Source of the DNA: Pogostemon cablin
Taxonomy: Eukaryota > Streptophyta > Magnoliopsida > Lamiales > Lamiaceae
DNA: 64,000 nt
Reading direction: 5' to 3'
Assembly (NCBI GenBank): GCA_023678885.1
Contig: CM042965.1
Coordinates: 27,509,777 to 27,573,776 of the forward strand
Shown here: in pieces, positions 25,624 through 36,654 of the stretch
Layout of the letters: each line of letters starts with the position of its first letter
Numbering within the stretch: position 1 is the first letter of the stretch
Made by a program: the position numbers and the translations under genes
The notes under the pieces: model-generated
Told to the model about the DNA's origin: nothing
What the model saw: only the letters and a program-made list of their open reading frames with translations
Database searches by the model: none

Positions 25624-28127
25624 TGTGATGAGTGATATTTTCACCTAGATTTTAGTATCTTTTTATGTGAGTTTTCGTATATTTTTATCCGTATTTGTAT
25701 GTTATTTGGTTGTGTTTTGTGTTTTATTGAAATGTGTGTGAATGAGATTAAAGTGGCCGTGTGCAGCGCACGATCCTGTAAGAAGTGGCCGTGTGCCTAC
25801 ATCAGAAGATCCAACACGACCACCCTGTGCCCGTGTTACAGCACACGAGCCGTGTTGCAGCACACGAGGCGTGTTGCGTAGCACGGCCCTGTCCAGAATG
25901 GCCGTGTGAGAGCAACAGAAGACACAACACGACCACCTTATGGCCGTTTTGCATCGCACGACTCGTGTCGTGTCTGGGATAAAAAAAAAATCAGAATCCT
26001 TCTAGATACTTCCCAAGGGGTATAAATACCCCTTTATTCAACAATTGATAGAAGATCCGAAATTCCACCCTTCCACACACCTCACACACCATTTCCTTTA
26101 TTTTTCACCTTCACCTTCATCCATTCTTCACCCTTTGGATCTACCTTCATCCAACCATCAAATCCTTCATCCAAGTAATTAGAGAAGCAAGGAAGAGAGG
26201 TGAATTGCAAGGGGGAGAAGAAGATCACCATTGAAGACATCCGAGGGAGTTTTCATCTACACTTTGTATTGAAACCTATTGTTTATCATGTTTTGTAAGG
26301 ATTTTAATGTCTATGTTGGATTCCTTATGACCATGAGAGGCTAATCTCCCTTGTGAGATTAACAATATGAATTGTGTTGGATAATTTTGGGTATTTTGCA
26401 ATTGAATAATTATGTTGAATGGGTTAATTGATTTTCTATCATTGATTATTAATTGCTTGATTTGTTTTGTTGATTTGTGTGTTTAGTTGTTCTAGATATG
26501 TGATTAGATTGAGAAATCAATTGCATGCTTAGGATAATTGAGTGAATCATTTCATCAAACACCTCATGTGCATTATAAATTGTGAAGAGATTGAGAAGTC
26601 TTTCATAGTTTAGAACCCTTTGGGAGGACATGTAATTGGTTTGATCGAGAGGTTGATTAATTGTGTGAAGGGACTCTCATTTAAGCTTAGTACCTAGTTG
26701 GAATTGTTTAAGTGAGACGTAGGAAAAAGCAGATCTCAATTCGGAGTTGAAACGAGGAAGAACGAGCCAAAACAGTGAAAGAGGAAGCAGGGCAGCAAGA
26801 ACACGGGCCGTGTACAGTGCACGACCCTGTAAGAAGTGGCCGTATGCCGACATCAGAAGATCCAACACGACCACCCTGTGCCCGTGTTACAGCACACGAG
26901 CCGTGTTGCAGCACATGAGGCGTGTTGCGTAACACGACCCTGTCCAGAATGGCCGTGTGAGAGCAACAGAAGACACAACACGGCCATCTTATGGCCGTGT
27001 TGCATCGCACGACTCGTGTCGTGTCTGTGATCAGAAAAAATCAGAATCCTTCTAGAAGCTTCCCAAGGGGTATAAACACCCCTTTATTCAACAATTGATA
27101 GAAGATCCAAAATTCCACCCTTCCACACACACCTCACACACCATTTCCTCCATTTTTCACCTTCACCTTCACCTTCATCCATTCTTCACCCTTTGGATCT
27201 ACCTTCATCCAACCATCAAATCCTTCATCCAAGTAATTAGAGAAGCAAGGAAGAGAGGTGAATTGCAAGGGGGAGAAGAAGATCACCATTGAAGACATCC
27301 AAGAGAGTTTTCATCTACACTTTGTATTGAAACCTATTGTTTATCATGTTTTGTAAGGATTTTAATGTCTATGTTGGATTCCTTATGACCATGAGAGGCT
27401 AATCTCCCTTGTGAGATTAGCAATATGATTTGTGTTGGATAATTATGGGTATTTTGCAATTGAATGATTATGTTGAATGGGTTAATTGATTTTCTATCAT
27501 TGATTATTAATTGCTTGATTTGTTTTGTTGATTTGTGTGTTTAGTTGTTCTAGATATGTGATTAGATTGAGAAATCAATTGCATGCTTAGGATAATTGAG
27601 TGAATCATTTCATCAAACACCTCATGTGCATTATAAATTGTGAAGAGATTGAGAAGTCCTTCATAGTTTAGAACCCTTTGGTAGGACATGTAATTGGTTT
27701 GATCGAGAGGTTGATTAATTGTGTGAAGGGACTCTCATTTAAGCTTAGTACCTAGTCGGAATTGTTTAAGTGAGAACCAATCCATTGAGCTATGTTTAGA
27801 ACCATATCCTATTCATTCCGAGTGGGAGTTTAGGTGATCTTAGTGTTGGCCCTTAGTCTCTTACCCATGACACATATGAATTCATTGCATGATACCTAGA
27901 TTTTCCATGCTTTAAGTATTGCTAATCTCATCTCTATCTACTTGGCTCATTCATCCATCTTCCATTCATCTATCCTTTTATTTCATTGTCATTTCTTGAT
28001 TATCTCCCCTTCTCGTTCATCTCTATAATACTATGACAAACACGAGATCGCTTAGACCCTAGTACCTTCCTCCCTGTGGTTCCATAATTTCTTTAATTGG
28101 TCATGCCCACTATATTATGGCTAATCA
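25624..28127 (+). repeat. Solo LTR with an internal 1.05-kb tandem duplication
   Basis: It starts TGTGATGAGTGATATTTTC and ends ..ATTATGGCTAATCA, followed by caatg (28128-28132). The same caatg stands at 21330-21334 before element D, so this LTR probably inserted first and D entered at its left edge. The segments 25753-26716 and about 26806-27775 are near-identical and each includes the U3 motif cluster, the TATA palindrome (26017, 27067) and most of R/U5. Between them 26717-26805 resembles U3 of the LTR at 24370, which suggests unequal LTR-LTR recombination. Confidence 0.75.
26016..26032 (+). promoter_or_regulatory. Palindromic TATA box of LTR
   Basis: GGGGTATAAATACCCC is an almost perfect palindrome around TATAAATA. 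Copies are at 27066-27082 (with one change, TATAAACA) and, inverted, at 48334-48351. Its place just downstream of the U3 motif cluster makes it the likely core promoter. Confidence 0.7.
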
Positions 28128-28690
28128 CAATGCAATTAGACATTCAAGTAGAAAGTGAATAAAGCCTTGTAGTACTTTCAGAAAATATCTTGTCAGTCAA
28201 ACTTGCCACCCGGAGGTATTATTGTTTGTGTTGATTAGTATCTAGGAAGGGGGCTAGGTAATATTCACGCACCTTAGGATTTAAACCAGATTATAATGTT
28301 ATCTTTGAATCGGATCATATCCGGTGGAAAAACAAGATTATGTGGTGTATTTTCATAAAATCTGCATGAATGAATAATTAGAAGTCTAGAAACCCAAAAT
28401 TAATTGGTCTATACCAGATTACCTTAGAACTGTTGATCGTTTCTTGAATTAATCTTAAATCTTTCTTCTGTGATTTATTTTAATAGTTATTTAATTTTCT
28501 GTTCTTTAGATAATAATTAAATTCACAACTCCTAGATATCGATTACTTGATTCTGATTAATTTAGTAATTTTAGAAAATAAATAATTAGTTGTCCTTTTA
28601 GGTTCGATAATTTAACTTGGTTGTTTGCGGCTACAATTGATATCCTTCACATTTGGAAATTTAATTGGAGTGCGTAAAAAATACCTATCA

Positions 28691-29960
28691 AGTTTTTATT
28701 CATCAAGAAACAAAATTTTCAAACTTTTTCCATTTTTTACTCTTGATACAGTAATATATAACTGCCCATGTGTGAAAACGGGTTTTGGAAGATACACTCC
28801 AACTCTTTGAAGAGATTGTCCTTAACTTTTATTTATTATCATTGCGAAATACACCATTACAGGGAATTGTCTTCTATTTAATTTGACCATTGTGCTATCA
28901 TCAAAAGGAGTAAGAGTCATCCTTGGTATGTAGAGAATGTTTCCAATGTTCTCCCACAAGTTTTTTTTTTGTATAACATGATTTTCCATCTTTGTCACAA
29001 TTAATCTTGTACCATTGTACAATTTAGATCTTTGATCAATGTTTCTGACAAGCATTATTGGTACTCCATTCTTAAGCTTCAATATGTGGTTTGGAAGACC
29101 TGAACACTTGATAGAATCTAGAAACTCTACTGAGTAAAGATTCTCATTGTTACCTGTGATCCCATCTGATTTGAATATACTGTCTGAACTCAAATATTCC
29201 CTCTCTACGCCTGGAATTCGAGACAACACCTTTTCATTCATGGACTCAACAACTTGATGTGTTGGTGCAAGAATCGCCTTATCTTCAAAGTAGTATAAAT
29301 TTTTGTAATCGGAAGCAAAAGATGTATAAATGTACTCAGCAATAGAATCCAGAGGATTTTGTACATTTTCCAATAATAGATCATATGAAATTTCAATATT
29401 CTCTCAGAAATCAGTTCTTTCTCATAGATTTTCAGCTCCTAAGCTCAAAGTCCATCTTTAAAAATTCTTCAATCTCCTGTTTAGATTTTTCGATGCCAGA
29501 GTTTTGACTCTGCAATCCCCAGTTCCTTGTTAGATTAAGCACCTTAAAATATTTTCAAACATAAGAAGATGTTAGTGTGGAATACACAATTTATTCTCTT
29601 GTACCCTTGGTAATTACCGGTAAGATTTGTCTAAAATCACCTCCAAAGACAATTGTCTTTCCCCAAAATGGCAAATTCTGCATATCTCCTCTATATCTCA
29701 AAATGTCATTTAAACTTCTATCAAGTGCCTCGAAACAATATCGATTGGTCATTGGAGCTTCATCCCAAATAATAAGTTTTGCCTTATTAATAATTCAGAC
29801 AATTCTGTTCCTGACTAAATATAACAAGTAGAGTCTTCATTTTTACTAATAAAAGGATTCTAAATCTAGAATGTGTTGTCCATTGGGTAATAGCAAAGAA
29901 GCAATTCCACTTGATGCAACACACAAAACAATCTTTTGAAGTGAAATATTAAAAAAATAA
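28691..29960 (-). pseudogene. Helitron PIF1-type helicase fragment
   Basis: The helicase unwinds DNA during rolling-circle transposition. From 29960 on the minus strand I read 'VLCVASSGIASLLLPNG', then the Walker-B region 'LIIWDEAPMTNRYCFEALDR', then 'GKTIVFGGDFRQILPVI'. ORF 29373-28822 gives 'ILAPTHQVVESMNEKVLSRI', 'IKCSGLPNHILKLKNGVPIM' and 'RRQFPVMVYFAMIINKS'. The stretch 28821-28700 gives 'VYLPKPVFTHGQLYITVSRV'. The Rep/HUH nuclease part is absent. Frameshifts near 29400-29580 and a stop near 29850 disable it. An LTR ends at 28690 where the gene's C-terminus should continue. Confidence 0.85.
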
Positions 29961-30069
29961 TTGCTCTTAGCTATCATCAATGTTGATACACTATTATGTG
30001 GGAAAAAATTAAATAAGAATACATGTGAGCAAATTAAATCTAAAAAGTAAATATTTATCTAATGTGTAG

Positions 30070-30230
30070 ATTAGAAGAAAGTACCTGAATTTGAATTTTT
30101 TTAATCTCATCAACACCATCATCATTCAAAATAATTTGACATGAATAGTACGAATCGGACACCTTCAAATCATCTAATAATAGTGTAAAGAAAAAATGAG
30201 TCATTTTAATAACTTTAATTTTTTAAGAGT
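30070..30230 (-). pseudogene. RPA-like (OB-fold) protein fragment, downstream exon
   Basis: On the minus strand 'LLLDDLKVSDSYYSCQIILN' and 'DDGVDEIKKIQIQ' end at a possible splice donor (CAG|GTAC at about 30086). Plant Helitrons commonly carry replication protein A-like genes beside the helicase, which supports the assignment. The matching upstream exon is at 31290-31480, split off by the TIR element. The fragment is short and the identification is tentative. Confidence 0.45.
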
Positions 30231-31263
30231 GTTATTAAATATACACCCTTGTTAAATACACACCCTCTTTAAATTCTTAAAATCTTAATTTTATTGTATA
30301 CACACCCCCTAAAAACTCAAATTTATCCTTTTTATTTTGTGATTATGCACCCTCGTTATCCACGTTAATCCACCATTCAATCTTAATGTATATCAAGAAA
30401 CTCCATTATCTTCCATTCTTCCCACAGGTTCATTAAAAAAACTTTCATGCTATGTAGACGGATCTGCATGGAGACATCTCAGGATTCTTATCATACCACC
30501 CAAAGTTCCCACTCCTCTCCCTCCAACATTTCAACATGGTGGATTCCATTTTCCCAAACATGGACTGTTCTGATTCCACACGCCATCTGCAACTACCGGT
30601 AGAGAAACTGGTCGTTCTCAATTTCATGGGGCACTCCGTACTCATCTACGAGAGGATCATGCCCAGGAGTCACCTCATAACTCCCATCAAAACCTTCAAC
30701 ATCTAGTGCGGAGAGTTAAGACTGCAGCCACAGTACATGTTCAAGACCATGTTGCCTTCTCACGATCCCTCCGAAGCCCAACACGTGTTCTTCTTTAACA
30801 AAATCGATGAGGCTTCCTCCAGTACTTACGATGTATGATCAAGATGTGATTGCCGATGTGTACATCGGGTACCAACCGCACTACAGATTCGTGTCTGGTG
30901 TTCGTGTATTCTATCCCAAAACTAAGCGGAAAGAGGTATTACTATAAGCACATTAAGAATATACTGCTACATAATTCAATATACTCCATCCATCTCGGGT
31001 ATTTATACCCGTTAGTACGATCTTCTTCGATGGCGAAAGAAGGTTGGAGCAGGAGGACCTGCTGCGTTCGTCCTCGACGGGAATGCTTGGAAAAGGCAGG
31101 TTCAGCCGTCAGCGGTTTTTGATGATGGAAACGTGGTCACAGTAAAGAGAGATTGAAAGGGTGTGTATTCAATGAATTTAGGGCAATTTAGTCTTTTTAA
31201 AAATACACATTTTAATTTTATATTAATAGGGTGTGTATTCAATAATGGGGTGTGCATTTAGTC
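30230..31263. mobile_element. TIR element carrying captured glycosyltransferase gene pieces
   Basis: The ends are imperfect inverted repeats of about 50 bp: left 'aaatatacacccttgttaa' and 'atacacaccctc', right (inverted) 'aaatgcacaccccattattg' and 'atacacaccctatt'. No transposase is present. The GC-richer interior (30370-31150) encodes broken host-protein sequence. It interrupts the RPA-like gene of the Helitron. The layout is that of a Pack-type non-autonomous DNA transposon. Target duplication is not resolved. Confidence 0.6.
30440..31120 (+). pseudogene. DUF604/fringe-like glycosyltransferase gene fragment
   Basis: In the plus strand, 30461-30700 reads 'DLHGDISGFLSYHPKFPLLS', 'LQHFNMVDSIFPNMDCSDST' and 'GHSVLIYERIMPRSHLI'. 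From 30730 it reads 'YMFKTMLPSHDPSEAQHVFFFN'-like sequence (split by the limit as 'QYMFKTMLPSHDPSEAQHV' then 'FFFNKIDEASSSTY'). This is the C-terminal half of plant DUF604 proteins, predicted Golgi beta-1,3-type glycosyltransferases. Internal deletion (between 'STRHLQ' and 'GHSV'), a stop at about 30702 and later frameshifts show it is dead. Family recognition is from memory of conserved motifs, without a search. Confidence 0.6.
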
Positions 31264-31289
31264 CATGCCTTTTTTTAATTAATACATTA

Positions 31290-31480
31290 TTATTGTATAA
31301 TTAATTTCACTAACAATTCCATTTGTAGATTTTAGCAAACCTCAAAATTAACACAGCAACATCAGATTTTGCCGTCTTTGAGTATTCTATAAATTGATCT
31401 GAATATTTTTCCTAAAGAGTATATTCAAGAATAGTTCCACTAAATCAAGTTGAAAGAAAAATTTGCATTTCAATGGATCA
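31290..31480 (-). pseudogene. RPA-like (OB-fold) protein fragment, upstream exon
   Basis: On the minus strand the clear run is 'KSDVAVLILRFAKIYKWNC' (about 31375-31320). This resembles the OB-fold strand of RPA1-like proteins in which hydrophobic residues precede 'FAK..K.WNG'. It continues across the TIR element at 30230. Together with the helicase it supports a Helitron origin. It is too short to be certain. Confidence 0.45.
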
Positions 31481-31561
31481 ATTCTCAATTACTCTTTAAT
31501 TCATTCATATTTTATTTTATTTATTTTGTTGAGCTTTTAAAAAAAATATATTCTATATTAT

Positions 31562-31634
31562 TTATTTTATATATATACATATATATATATACATATACAT
31601 ATATATATATATACATATACATACATATATATAC

Positions 31635-31668
<34 letters not shown>

Positions 31669-31698
31669 ATATATACATATACATATATATATATATAC

Positions 31699-31790
<92 letters not shown>
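31562..31790. repeat. (TA)n microsatellite with TACA interruptions, right part
   Basis: Long TA run with 'tatacatatacat' variants in its first half, then about 50 pure TA units from 31705. All long ORFs here are repeat artefacts. It is probably the right half of the microsatellite into which the Helitron inserted. Confidence 0.95.
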
Positions 31791-31794
<4 letters not shown>

Positions 31795-31816
31795 CCCGCT
31801 TACAACGCGGGTTCAT
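31791..31816. other. GC-rich hairpin beside the TA tract
   Basis: AACCCGC-TTACAAC-GCGGGTT forms a perfect 7-bp stem with a 7-nt loop directly after the (TA)n tract. A weaker 'gcattatatgcggg' precedes the left tract near 19900. It may be the terminus of an older AT-associated element. 31817-32047 beyond it is AT-rich with nothing recognised. Confidence 0.5.
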
Positions 31817-32047
31817 TTAATATTCTTATTTTTTTATAATTAAATAATCCGTGTTATATAACGTAATAACATTAATTAATGAGATTTTTTTCTTATAGCT
31901 AAACAATTTCTTTCATAAATGTAAAGAATTTGCAACAAATTATAACGTTTAATTTTTGATAATGTAACGTATAATTAAATCATGTAAAAAGTTAAGATAT
32001 GGAGTATGTACATATATTCTAATTATTTGAAAGAATCTTAACTTGTA

Positions 32048-32249
32048 CTCCCTCCGTCCCAGGCAAAGGTCCCCATTTGCTTTTTGTACATGGATTAATG
32101 AGTATTATTATTTTATGTATAGTGGGTAGTTGTATTAGTAGTGAATGGTGGGCCATGTGTGGGACGTTTTACTAAAATGGAAAAATGAAGACATTTGAGT
32201 AGGACGCGCAATAAAGTAAAATGGGGACCTTTCGGTAGGACGGAGGGAG
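32048..32249. mobile_element. Stowaway MITE
   Basis: TA-CTCCCTCCGTCCCAGGCAAAGG at the left and the inverted CCGAAAGGTCCCC...GGACGGAGGGAG-TA at the right: clean TIRs and a TA duplication at both sides, 202 bp, typical of Tc1/mariner-derived Stowaway elements. Confidence 0.93.
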
Positions 32250-32373
32250 TATTTTTTTAAATATTACTTTATAACATATTACAATTGAAAACTATTTATT
32301 ACTCTACATGTCTCTCTTCAAAAATGTGCAATCACATAGGGACAATTTTGTCTCTTTGCCATGTATTAATGTA

Positions 32374-32634
32374 CTCCCTCCATCACATTTCAGATGATAA
32401 GCTTTCTATTTTTGGTTGTCCCATAAAAGTTTGCACCTTCTTAAAAGCAAAAAGTCAAACACAACCACCATTTTCCATATACTTTATTTACAAAAAAACT
32501 ACATCTACCAAACACACCTAACATACATTATCATTTATTTATTACCAAAAAATACCATAATACCCCTAAGAGATATCACTTTTCTTAATCTTCGTGTCGG
32601 AGGCAGGATGCAAATATTTGTGGGACGGAGGGAG
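32374..32634. mobile_element. Stowaway MITE, second family
   Basis: TA-CTCCCTCCATCACATTTC at the left and GTGGGACGGAGGGAG-TA at the right, 261 bp, with TA duplications at 32372-32373 and 32635-32636. The interior differs from the neighbouring MITE, so it is a different subfamily. Confidence 0.88.
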
Positions 32635-32728
32635 TAGTTGTTAGTATTTTATTTTTTCATAACAAATTTTATAATTCATATGTTATAATTGAATAATTAA
32701 GATATATGTAAATAAATAAATATTAATA

Positions 32729-33610
32729 TGTTGATGTGAAGTGTTGAGACCAGTGTCATCACATCTGAAATCACACATGTCTTCCACCAGTTGTTTTATT
32801 AACCACTAACGTTGTTTTGTTGTTTCGACTAGTGTTGTTCTTAATGTTGCTTTCAGAGTTATTGCGGTTGAAGTGCTGAATGTGTTGGATGCAAAGACCA
32901 AGTCAAACATAGACCTTGTATACCCTGGAGCAAACTGGAAAGATCCAAAAGCTCTATAAGGATCTAGAAGGCAAAAATAACTACCTCTCTTAGTGGGCGG
33001 TTATTTGAGTCTGCATGGGTGCAATCTACATCTTTTACGTGGACCACTCATCATTTAGGGCCTGAAGCCATCTGTAAATGGAAGCTGCTAGTTACCAAGT
33101 CAAGTGATCGAAAAGGTAATCCCACTATACAGTATAAAAGATCCTAGATAAGTTTCTGTCATAGTGTTTGTATTAGTGTTGTAACACTTAGTTCAATATC
33201 AATTGTCTACTATTATTCCCGTACGTTTTGTGTGCGCTGTTTACAGGCAGTGGAAGCCCACATGTGAAGTAGGCTTAGATTCTAACAAGTCTAGGTTCTG
33301 CCATTTGGGAACGTGTTTGGATTTTAGATTCGATTTTGTATTCGAAGGGTGGAAGAATTGTTTCCATACCTAAGACTCTATTTTTGTAATCACATTTTCC
33401 AATAGTGATATTTGTGCCATGAGGCCACCACAAACTTGCAAAAGGTTTTGAAAAGATTGAGTAATTCATGTGTTAAGTCTTTTGCTGATTTACAACTTGT
33501 TCTATACTTAGTCAAGTTACATTCTGATACATACAATGTTGTTTAAAGTGTCACCACACTTAGGACAACATCGTATTGAAAATACACTTTGCACCATTGG
33601 GCACCCGACG
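32729..33610 (+). repeat. 5' LTR of element E
   Basis: TGTTGATGTGAAGTG... to ..GGGCACCCGACG, 882 bp. The TATA-like 'acagtataaaagatcc' is at about 33130. It is closely similar to the 3' LTR (43262-44145). The last bases (CG for CA) look mutated. Confidence 0.92.
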
Positions 33611-33612
33611 AG

Positions 33613-33625
33613 TGGCATCAGAGCC
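33613..33625 (+). promoter_or_regulatory. Primer binding site of element E
   Basis: TGGCATCAGAGCC two bases after the LTR. It is one change from the TGGTATCAGAGCC site complementary to initiator tRNA-Met used by most plant copia elements. Confidence 0.9.
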
Positions 33626-33676
33626 AATACTTGACGATACCAAGTGTTGATTCCTGGTGTTAAGTGTTGAGTTATC

Positions 33677-36651
33677 ATGGATTACTTTTCATTCGTCACC
33701 CGTCCTCCCATTCTTGATGGAACAAATTATGCCTTGTGGAAAACCCGAATGAGGTCATACATGAAAGCATGTGACGATAAAGTTTGGAAGATCATTCTAT
33801 TTGGATGGATGCCTCCCACTAAAAAAGAAAATATGGAGATCAGATTCTCAAAGATGAACTCAATTGGACTGCCGAGGAGAGCAATCTATCTGCACACAAT
33901 TGCAAAGCTCTCAATGCAATCAGCTCTTCGGTTGATCCAATGATGTTCAACTTGATTCAGAACTGCATATCTGCTAAAGATGCATAAGAAAGACTACAAG
34001 AACACTGTGAAGGTTCTGGTAGTGTCAAAAGAGCAAAGGCAAGGATGCTAAGCACGAAGTTTGAAAGCTTGAGGATGAGAGAAGATGAGACCATCAATTC
34101 TTAAAATGAAAGGCTGTATGAAGTGTGAACGAGCTGCAATCACTTGGAAACTCAATTTCTAATTCCAGGTTAGTAAACAAAACTCTTTGTACGCTTCCTA
34201 AGAGATTTAATAGTAAAGTTTGTGCTATGGAAGAAGCTAGAAATACTGATACTATGAGTCGTAATGAGCTTATGAGCATTTTGAAAATCTGTGAAATGGA
34301 TATGTCTCAACAAGATTCTGCATATGATAGAAAATGTATTGTTGTTTTTAAAAGTGATGCTCCTTCATGTTCTGGAAGGACATCATCCATTAATGAAATT
34401 TAACAAATGGATGAAAATATTGATGACATTTCAGATGACACTGATAATATTGCTTTACTTGCTAAGAAATTTGAAGCCTTTTTGAGAAATTAGAAAGACA
34501 AGTCTAAAGCAAATACTCAGCCTATGATAGAACATTCTCCTCATACTCCTCAAACTCGTACTTCTGAATATCTTACTCGTAGACTGATGGGCGTTTTCTC
34601 AACGCACAATTAATCCTCAAGTATGAAGGATATCAATTGTAGTCTCGAAAGGTGACCAAGTGAATATCGAACCCAAGGGAGGATAATTATTAATTTAATT
34701 ATGTTCTAGTAGACTAAAACTATGTAGATAAATTCAATGATGGTGATATTGAGATTAAGTAACAAATAATAATGAAAATATCAAGTAAAAATAACAAGAA
34801 GAAGAGATAAGTGAGTTGTGATTAAGTAAGATAGTAGGTAGTTCTTCAGGTAACCGGTTCCACTTATTAATTCATCTTCCGTGTGACGGTGTCCGACTCT
34901 GCCTTATGGTTTATGGACGCATCACTAAACTATGCAAATTCACTATATAGACACAAGTAAATATGCGTATGACACGTGTGAATATCCTCGGAGTAAAAGA
35001 TATAATTCACCCCCCTTTTTAGGTACTATCAGTATCAATTATTTCCCTTACACTTAGTACTCTAACCCGATATGATCTCCCTTTATAGGTACTATGAAAT
35101 TATACTCTTTATCGTACTTATTAACCCGAATATGATTCAATTAATAAGTATTCATATAAGATAGTTCTAATAAGACTTCGGAATCCCTTCACTTAGAATT
35201 ATAACATAAAACCCTGCTCAGCAGTGAACGCACTCAACCAATAACCAAGTTATGTATTCAGACTCTACACAACAATTATTGATGCACAAAATGACCGTGA
35301 GTATGGATTAAAAATGCGCAATCTTATATAAAATAAATCACAAGTAGTGTTGTACAGAGTATACATATGGAAGACAAATTAACTCATGAAACCTTCATAA
35401 CCCTAAAACTACCGAAGCGGCTCTAGCCCATGATTGATCTAAGAACAATCATGGTTAGTTGGACCGATCTTACTTGAATCTCCAGCGGAACCTCTCTTGC
35501 AGGCCCTCCGGATGATGGATGATCGCTCTTCTCTTCACTATCTACATCTCGTCCTCTTGATCACGTGATATGATCTAATCTACTACTGCATAAGCCTTTT
35601 TTATACTTGTAATCACACTTCCTGGGCCTGAAATGAGCATTTTAAGTGATCACACGCATTGAGGTTGTAAAAATATGGATATGGTAAGTTTTCGAGGCTC
35701 AATTCGACTTCATCAATAGGTCGAATTCACCCCTCCAGGTCGAATTAGAGGTCGAATTGACCTACTGTAATTCCCATGTGCTTGATTTGACCAGATGCCC
35801 TGGTCGAATTGAAGTGATGAGGTCGAATTGGCATCTTTGCCAATCAATTCGACCTCGATTTGACCTTATGCCCAGGTCGAATCCCTCTATCGTGGTCGAA
35901 TCCACCTTCTGCTCGTGTTATGCTGCCAATTCGACCAAAAGGGTTAGTTGAATTGACCTCCTTCTGGTCAAATTGCACTCCTGCTTCGCCCAATCGAATG
36001 GCTTTGACTTTCTTTCTTCAGATTTCGACACTTCCATTCCGATTTCCTTTGAAAAACCACTCAAATGGCTTTAACAACACCTGATCCGTGCCTTTTCACA
36101 ATATATATCAGTTTACAACCAATTACAACCTTCAAACACTTTATAATAGCATAAATCCAGGCACAAGATTCATGAATTTACACACTCATCATAGACCCGC
36201 TCAAAGAAAACTTAAGTATGATCCTGAATTTAGAAAGACCCTCATTTGTAGTGAATGTACTGGCTATGGTCATTATGCAAATGAATGTGCTAACACTCTT
36301 ATGAAGAGAATGATGAACTTAAATGTTTCCTTGAGTGATGATGAATATGAAGGTGATCAAGAGACAAAGGATGAAGAGCTGGCATTTTTGTCAGAATGTG
36401 TAAGTGAAAGAATTTTTGGAAGTGACACAGATGTTGAGTTGGATGTGACAACATCTACTTCGATATCAAGCAAGGTTCAGTCGATTTCTGATTCTGTTGT
36501 GAAATGTACTAATACTTTTTATACTAGAGCAGGTACATCTGAAGAGCAATTGGAAAGTAAAATTGCTAAACTTTTGAAAGAACTTCAAAAGGTCAACCAA
36601 AAGGTAAATCTTACTAGAAAGGATGCTGAAATTTCAAAACTCCAAGAATAA
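33677..36651 (+). pseudogene. Gag of element E, interrupted by a solo LTR
   Basis: The start 'MDYFSFVTRPPILDGTNYAL' is 52 bp after the primer site. The capsid-like part continues through 34480 with frameshifts ('ETINS', 'NELQSLGNSISNSRLVN', 'FNSKVCAMEEARNTDTMSRN'). The solo LTR occupies 34585-36191. Gag resumes at 36192 with a CCHC zinc knuckle 'CSECTGYGHYANEC' (about 36247-36288), an acidic region and a coiled-coil-like end ('EQLESKIAKLLKELQKVNQK'). It stops at 36652-36654 and runs on into pol in the same frame. Gag would package the RNA. Confidence 0.82.
34585..36191 (-). repeat. Solo LTR, element F family, inside gag of element E
   Basis: The plus strand starts TGATGGGCGTTTTCTCAACG and ends ..CACACTCATCA. 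Exact tagac duplications flank it (34580-34584, 36192-36196). It aligns with the LTRs of element F along its length, including the TATA box (minus-strand TATAAAAAAGG near 35600), but its U3 repeat array uses GGTCGAATTGACC-type motifs (35690-36000) in place of GGTTCGACC. It is therefore a sister subfamily. Its length is 1607 bp. Confidence 0.93.
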
Positions 36652-36654
36652 TTG

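Larger units (their letters stand above)
20274..28690 (+). repeat. LTR split by younger LTR insertions (parts 20274-21334 and 28133-28690)
   Basis: The first part starts TGTTGAGAGTG and parallels the U3/R of the LTR at 11798 ('ctgctgaaaaacacacgtc', 'atttttctgtatttttgt'). The second part has the conserved LTR 3' end ('ttaggttcgataatttaacttgg', 'gatatccttcacatttgg') and finishes ..ATACCTATCA. Between them, 21335-28127 is flanked by CAATG repeats, so removing it restores one LTR of about 1.6 kb. Its flanks (acctt / agttt) do not form a clear target duplication. It sits in Helitron helicase sequence. Confidence 0.75.

Noticed and set aside
30445..30645. Minus-strand 66-codon ORF
   Set aside because: It is the antisense shadow of the DUF604-like plus-strand fragment.
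31450..31839. Long Tyr/Ile repeat ORFs on both strands (up to 129 codons)
   Set aside because: They are translations of the (TA)n/(TATACA)n microsatellite and have no coding value.
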